11,943 bases of DNA from Limisphaerales bacterium. Lineage in GTDB: Bacteria; Verrucomicrobiota; Verrucomicrobiia; Limisphaerales; UBA11358. Below are positions 7,860 through 11,943 of this stretch, piece after piece. Below the pieces are notes generated by a model. The model did no database searches, was not told where the DNA came from, and saw only the letters and a list, made by a program, of their open reading frames with translations. Numbering within the stretch: position 1 is the stretch's first letter; the number at the start of each line of letters is the position of its first letter. The DNA lies in assembly GCA_003133815.1 (NCBI GenBank), contig PKZR01000099.1, positions 1-11,943 of the forward strand, in the 5' to 3' direction. Position numbers and translations under genes: made by a program.

Positions 7860-10784
7860 ATGAAAACGATCCAATGCGGCTTGTCGTTGGCGCTTCTGGC
7901 GGCTTTGATTTCCATTCAACCGCTACGTGCTCAGACTGCGGACGCCAATCCGGAAAACGTTGCGGCGAAATTCAAGGTTTACGGACAATTGCTGAATCCG
8001 CGCGAGTATCCGGATGACGCCCGCCGGCATGTGCAGCCGCCGGATTGGAATCTGATGGGCGGCCAAACTCACTTTACGACCCTGCGGCAGTTCCGCGTCG
8101 TGAACGGACGGCTTGTCGGCTTTGCCGACGATCTGGAACGCTTCACCAAGACCTTCGATCTCGGCGATGTGGTCTGGCCGAATCATTCTTTCCTTTCGGC
8201 GACGAACATTCCCGATCTGGTGGACGAAATGAAGCGGCGGAATTTGTTCATGTATCAAATCTGGGGTTTTGTTCCAGGTTCCGGCCCGGGCGGACAATGG
8301 CAGCAACTCCCGTTGTCTCCCGAGACTTCCCGGCTGTTTGAGGAGAAACTCGGCGACCACTGGCTGGGCATGGACATGGGCGAGCAGGACGGACGCTACG
8401 TCATCGCCTATGCCAGCCAGATGTATCCCTCGTCAGCCGACCGGCCCCATCAGTATTTGAATTTTCAAAGGCACGTGGAGGAAATCGAAGCGGAGTCCGG
8501 CAACAAGATGGCGGGGCTCACGGCGATCACCTTCGCGCACTATCTGCTGAAGGAAGGGGTGTATACACTGATCGGGTCCGAGGCGGCCCAGGAGCATCCG
8601 AATGCCCAGGTGTTCTACGCCTTCAACCGCGGGGCCGGAAAACAATATGGAGTTCCCTGGTTCGGCAATGCCTCCATTTATAACCGGTGGGGAGGAAAAA
8701 GTTACGGTGGCCGCGCGGGCGGTCGAGGTAGCCCGACGAAGGGAACCAGTCTGGCCCTGTTGAAGCGTCTTCTGTATAGCCACATCCTCTACAATTCCAT
8801 GGTGGTGGGATTCGAAAACGGCTGGTTTGATGGCGATCAGTTGTCGCCCATTGGCCGCATCCAGCAGTCGGCCCAGAAATGGGTTCGCGAAACCGGCCCG
8901 CCCGGCGTGATGCAGACGCAGATTGGTCTCATGACCGATTTCTACGCCGGCTGGTTTTTCCCGAGTTACGACAAGATCCTGTATCGCGTCTGGGGAAATC
9001 TTCCCTATGCACCGGGAGACTATCTTGCCAACAACGTCCTTGGCATGTTGTATCCGGGATACCAGGACTCATCATTTTTCCACGATGAGCGGGGATTCAA
9101 CACCGCGACACCCTACGGCGATTCGGCCGACTTTCTTTTGAGCGACGCGCCCGGCTGGCTGCTCGAGCGCTATCCGGTGCTGGTGGTGGCGGGGGAACTT
9201 TCCGGCGGCGCGGAGGTTCGCGACAAGCTCCAGGCGTATGCGGCTCAAGGCGGAAAGCTGTTCATCACGGCAGGCAGCCTGCGGAATCTGCCCGGAGGTC
9301 TAGCGGGCATTGAAAGCGCTGGGCGCACCATTCGATTCAATGGCGACCAGCAGATTTCCATCGGAGCTGACTCGATTACCGAAGGACAACCCTTCGACCT
9401 GCTGCCGCTCCAGGCTCCATCGGGCGCGCGGATTCTGGCCAAGGCAGGAAGCACGCCGGCAGTGGTCCAGATGCCGTTGGGCAAAGGGCTGGTGACGGTG
9501 TTCGCGAGCCCATTTGGGCTGGGAGCAGAATCCGCCGTGAAGGAAACCATCGTGCGGGCTGAAAACACACCGCTTCCCAATCCCTATCCGATTCTGCGCC
9601 ACGTCCACGACATTCTCGATCAGGCGTTTCAGAGCCAGAAATTGTTCGATGCCGGCGAGGGGCTTTCATTGATTGTCTGCCGCCGGGGAACGGGCGACTA
9701 CACGCTGGGAATCGCCAACAACTCGCTGGAGGAACTGCCATTCCGCATCGTCTCGCACGTCGGTGCGATCCAGGCGATTGATGAATTGCCGTTGGACCAG
9801 TCGGAAAAGCAGGCCGTCGGCTATTTGCCGGAAGGCTTTGAGAACGCAAAGATCGGCGTGAGCGGGAAGGATACCATCGCCGGTGCCGACATTCGCATCT
9901 TCCGCGTTCGCGTGCAGGAGTCAGGTGTGGAGGAAATCGCCCACGCCACCCCGCCGCAAAACCCGACCAACCGGTTCCTCCCCTTGCGTGGAATGAACCC
10001 GATCAAGGATGAAATTCTCCTTCGCCCGACTTTCTTCCAGCATTTCGACGGAGTCGCTGTGGATTGGAAATACGTCGCCAGCCGCGACCAGTCCGCGCTC
10101 AAACAGGAAGCCGCATGGATTGGTCTGCAGAAAGTGCGGATTGTGGTGGACCTGACGTCAGGTGTGAACCTTTTCCCGGATCTCCGGTTGGTGAACAACA
10201 TCGAACCGGATTACGCCCGCAGCATGGCGTCCATCCGCGAGGTCATTGAGAAGATGGGAATTCTGGGCGCGCACGACCTGATCGTCCCGCTCCAGCGGTT
10301 CGTGGAGAACAACATCTCGCAACAGGCCACTTGGAATGGATTTGATGCAACCATGCGCGACATTTGCCGGGAGGCCGACGCGCACCACATCACGGTCCAC
10401 CTTCGCCTGGCGCCGTTACGGCCGCCACGCGACCTTAACGAGGCCGTCCAATTTGTCAACCGGGTCGGCGCTCCCAACCTGCGCCTGGCGCCGAGCACCG
10501 CGCTGCTCCTCGCCGCAAAGTCGGATCCACAGCAAATCGCGGATGCGCTGAAGGACCGCCTGGGACTCTGGCTCGTCAACACGCCGGAGTTCGACGTTGC
10601 CGGCAAGATGTGGAACGCCTACGGCCCCATCGCCGGATCGAATCAAGAGGAAGAACTGGCGGGTCTGCTGCGCCTCAACCCCGCTGTGCCGGTCCTGGCC
10701 GATGTGCCATACGAGAACCAGGATCAGGAATACCTTGACGCCGTCGCGCTCGACCACATCCTAAAGCGCGCAACTGCCCGCTAA
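7860..10784 (+). CDS. Large secreted multidomain protein, unassigned; possible GH-like barrel plus GATase-like and xylose-isomerase-like domains
   Basis: I do not recognise a named family. The start is the ATG at 7860 (974 aa), since it gives a good Sec signal (MKTIQCG, hydrophobic core, PLRA-Q cleavage at about 24-25); an upstream in-frame ATG at 7773 lies inside the GH43 gene and has no signal. Residues about 40-345 look like an alpha/beta barrel, with acidic residues at strand-end-like positions: E175 in GMDMGEQDGRY and E319 in MVVGFENGWF, a possible acid/base and nucleophile pair. Residues about 346-570 resemble the GATase-like or trimerisation domain of GH42-type beta-galactosidases (YPVLVVAGELSGG, then LQAYAAQGGKLFITAGS). 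Residues about 595-690 look like a small beta domain. Residues about 720-970 read like a xylose-isomerase-like TIM barrel, but the usual metal-ligand motifs are not evident. The short gap after GH43 implies co-transcription and a shared substrate. No Shine-Dalgarno is visible. A polysaccharide-acting enzyme is my best inference; activity is unproven. Confidence 0.82.
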   Translation: MKTIQCGLSLALLAALISIQPLRAQTADANPENVAAKFKVYGQLLNPREYPDDARRHVQPPDWNLMGGQTHFTTLRQFRVVNGRLVGFADDLERFTKTFDLGDVVWPNHSFLSATNIPDLVDEMKRRNLFMYQIWGFVPGSGPGGQWQQLPLSPETSRLFEEKLGDHWLGMDMGEQDGRYVIAYASQMYPSSADRPHQYLNFQRHVEEIEAESGNKMAGLTAITFAHYLLKEGVYTLIGSEAAQEHPNAQVFYAFNRGAGKQYGVPWFGNASIYNRWGGKSYGGRAGGRGSPTKGTSLALLKRLLYSHILYNSMVVGFENGWFDGDQLSPIGRIQQSAQKWVRETGPPGVMQTQIGLMTDFYAGWFFPSYDKILYRVWGNLPYAPGDYLANNVLGMLYPGYQDSSFFHDERGFNTATPYGDSADFLLSDAPGWLLERYPVLVVAGELSGGAEVRDKLQAYAAQGGKLFITAGSLRNLPGGLAGIESAGRTIRFNGDQQISIGADSITEGQPFDLLPLQAPSGARILAKAGSTPAVVQMPLGKGLVTVFASPFGLGAESAVKETIVRAENTPLPNPYPILRHVHDILDQAFQSQKLFDAGEGLSLIVCRRGTGDYTLGIANNSLEELPFRIVSHVGAIQAIDELPLDQSEKQAVGYLPEGFENAKIGVSGKDTIAGADIRIFRVRVQESGVEEIAHATPPQNPTNRFLPLRGMNPIKDEILLRPTFFQHFDGVAVDWKYVASRDQSALKQEAAWIGLQKVRIVVDLTSGVNLFPDLRLVNNIEPDYARSMASIREVIEKMGILGAHDLIVPLQRFVENNISQQATWNGFDATMRDICREADAHHITVHLRLAPLRPPRDLNEAVQFVNRVGAPNLRLAPSTALLLAAKSDPQQIADALKDRLGLWLVNTPEFDVAGKMWNAYGPIAGSNQEEELAGLLRLNPAVPVLADVPYENQDQEYLDAVALDHILKRATAR

Positions 10785-10797
10785 CCACAAAGGAAAT

Positions 10798-10907
10798 CTC
10801 TGCAAAAGTCAGAATTGGGTTGTAGCGGCGGTCTGTGACCGCCGAGTTTCCTTGGATATATACTCATCCACGGCGCTCATAGAGCGCCGCTACAGGATTT
10901 TGCAGAG
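10798..10907. repeat. Outer inverted repeat enclosing the REP-like pair
   Basis: A perfect 10-bp inverted repeat, CTCTGCAAAA at 10798-10807 and TTTTGCAGAG at 10898-10907, flanks the REP-like pair, so the whole 110-bp segment is a nested palindrome. Each half carries CTCTGCAAAA, then a spacer (13 nt on the left, 3 nt on the right), then TGTAGCGGCG and a hairpin. It may mark the ends of a non-autonomous mobile element, or be part of the repeat's flanks. I see no obvious target-site duplication. It lies wholly in the convergent intergenic region of 10785-11004; the rest of that region (10908-11004) shows nothing else I can support. Confidence 0.6.
10821..10894. repeat. REP-like pair (BIME-type) with two hairpins
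   Basis: Two REP-like units face each other. Left unit: GTAG at 10822-10825 followed by the stem CGGCGGTC (10826-10833), a 3-nt loop and GACCGCCG (10837-10844). Right unit, inverted: CGGCGCTC (10871-10878), a 3-nt loop, GAGCGCCG (10882-10889), then CTAC. The outer ten bases, TGTAGCGGCG at 10821-10830 and CGCCGCTACA at 10885-10894, are perfect inverted repeats, so either two small hairpins or one large cruciform can form. A GTAG tetranucleotide before a palindrome is the known layout of REP elements mobilised by RAYT (TnpA-REP) transposases. No such transposase is in the window. It sits between two convergent genes, where the hairpins could also stop transcription from both sides or protect mRNA 3' ends, although no T-run follows the stems. 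Confidence 0.8.
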
Positions 10908-11004
10908 GTCTCAAAGGGGTTCCAATCATTCTATTCGAACCAGAATTCATTTTGTCAGTCCAGTTCAACTTTGCTTTCATGGTTCCAGTTGTGTCGCCTG
11001 ATTT

Positions 11005-11943
11005 TCACATCGAAGCAGGCGCTGACGTGGCGAGCAGGACGGGCTGATCAAATTCCAGTGCGGCGACCGAGGCGTCCGGGTCGGTTGCGGAGCCGGGCAA
11101 ATTCACGACCAGGCCGGCGTCCGTCATCGCCGTGGTCACGGCTGCGGCATTGGCCAGCAACTTGCCTGAGAGCGCGGACTGCTTGACGCCCGGCAGAAGG
11201 ATTTTGCCATCGGCGGGCCAGTTCCAGACGTGAAGGTAAAGGGTCATGCCGCCGTTGGGCTGGGCTTTTTGCGTGACCCGTCCCCACGGAAGCCCGTCAA
11301 CGTAGGGGCCGGCTTCGGTGGCATAGATCGCCTCGCCGTTTGTTTTCAACCATTTGCCTATCGTGAGCAGGCGGTTAACTTCCGGCTGCGGAATGATTCC
11401 TTCGGACGTTGGCCCGATGTTCAGGAGATAATTGCCGCCCTTGCTGGCAATGTCCGAAAGATTGTGGATGAGCTGCTGGGCGGATTTGAACCGGGTGTCG
11501 CCGGCGTTGTAGCCCCAGGAATTGTTGATGGTCATGCAGACCTCGAATCCGCGCCCCAACGGGTCGGTGGCGATGCGTTGTTCGGGCGTGGCGGTGTCGC
11601 CGAGCACGCCGCCGCCGAGGCGGTTGTTCATGATCACGTCGGGATAGGACGTGACGAGATCAAAGAAAGGCCGGGCGCGTTCGGGCGTCATCGAATACTC
11701 GGTGTCGAAAAAGAGATACGCGGGATGGTATATGTCCAAAAGTTCGTGGACCTGCGGCAGCGAGATGGTTTTGAGATACGTGTCGAAGTCGCCCTTCTTT
11801 TGCTCTTCATCCCATGCCGGCTTGTTGCCCGTGCCACCGCCCAGATTGTTCCAGTCCTGCGACTGCGAATAATACAGGCCGAACTTGATTCCCTTCGCGC
11901 GAACGGCATCGGCCAGCGGTTGCAACAAATCGCGCCCGGCCGT
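11005..11943 (-). CDS. GH29 alpha-L-fucosidase (N-terminus beyond window edge)
   Basis: The frame is open from the right edge to a TGA at 11005-11007, giving 312 residues of the C-terminal two thirds of a GH29 protein; an internal TTG at 11928 is not the true start, since the reading TAGRDLLQPLADAVRAKG upstream and across it matches family sequence. Visible signatures: KFGLYYSQSQDWN (fragment residues 20-32), FFD with probable nucleophile D80, DVIMNNRLGGG (102-112), TPEQRI (119-124), GFEVCMTINNSWGYN (132-146) with E134 aligning to the FUCA1 acid/base, and SKGGNYLLNIGPTSEG (167-182). A C-terminal beta domain follows (about 225-305). This is a canonical active-type GH29, of a different branch from the three copies at 1-4829, so it is not part of that duplication. 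It converges with the large plus-strand gene across the REP-like element. N-terminal signal and gene neighbours are out of view. Confidence 0.92.
   Translation of the reverse strand, partial: TAGRDLLQPLADAVRAKGIKFGLYYSQSQDWNNLGGGTGNKPAWDEEQKKGDFDTYLKTISLPQVHELLDIYHPAYLFFDTEYSMTPERARPFFDLVTSYPDVIMNNRLGGGVLGDTATPEQRIATDPLGRGFEVCMTINNSWGYNAGDTRFKSAQQLIHNLSDIASKGGNYLLNIGPTSEGIIPQPEVNRLLTIGKWLKTNGEAIYATEAGPYVDGLPWGRVTQKAQPNGGMTLYLHVWNWPADGKILLPGVKQSALSGKLLANAAAVTTAMTDAGLVVNLPGSATDPDASVAALEFDQPVLLATSAPASM

Noticed and set aside
10995..11021. Six-bp inverted repeat CGCCTG/CAGGCG around the stop of the right-hand GH29 gene as a terminator
   Set aside because: The stem is short with a 15-nt loop and overlaps coding sequence, with no T-run; chance is likely.

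Overview
The window looks like part of a carbohydrate-degradation locus from a Gram-negative glycan-degrading bacterium. Verrucomicrobiota is my best guess, because of several Tat-exported GH29 fucosidases in a row, 'sialate O-acetylesterase'-type SGNH enzymes, no SusC/SusD pair, and a GTAG-type REP pair between genes. Planctomycetota or a similar lineage cannot be excluded. Seven protein genes fill almost all of the window; two of them run off the ends. I saw no tRNA, rRNA, CRISPR array or transposase.

Layout. Positions 1-6504 hold four minus-strand genes, read right to left with short gaps: an SGNH acetylesterase (4909-6504), then three alpha-L-fucosidase-like GH29 proteins (3195-4829, 1424-3133, and 1-1399, whose C-terminus is cut by the window edge). 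Gaps of 79, 61 and 24 bp suggest one operon. A 138-bp divergent intergenic region (6505-6642) separates it from a plus-strand pair: a GH43 protein with exo-beta-1,3-galactanase hallmarks (6643-7845) and, 14 bp further on, a 974-residue secreted multidomain protein I cannot assign to a named family (7860-10784). A fourth GH29 gene enters from the right on the minus strand (11005-11943, N-terminus missing). The convergent gap between these last two genes holds a compact nested inverted repeat (10798-10907), built like a pair of REP elements.

How the genes may work together. All six proteins with a visible N-terminus carry export signals: Tat for the three complete-N-terminus GH29 proteins, Sec for the others. 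The set (fucosidases, a side-chain deacetylase, a beta-1,3-galactan-type GH43) fits outside-in trimming of a fucosylated, O-acetylated plant or algal glycan such as arabinogalactan protein or fucogalactoxyloglucan. This is inference. No sulfatase is present, which argues against sulfated fucoidan, and no sialidase is present, which argues against sialic acid as the esterase substrate. No transporter, regulator or fucose catabolism gene is visible.

The most unusual items are the 974-residue protein (possible N-terminal GH-like barrel, GATase-like middle, degenerate xylose-isomerase-like C-terminal barrel), the GH29 paralogues whose acid/base position holds Gln or Asn, the GH43 with a candidate Gln base, and the nested REP-like element.
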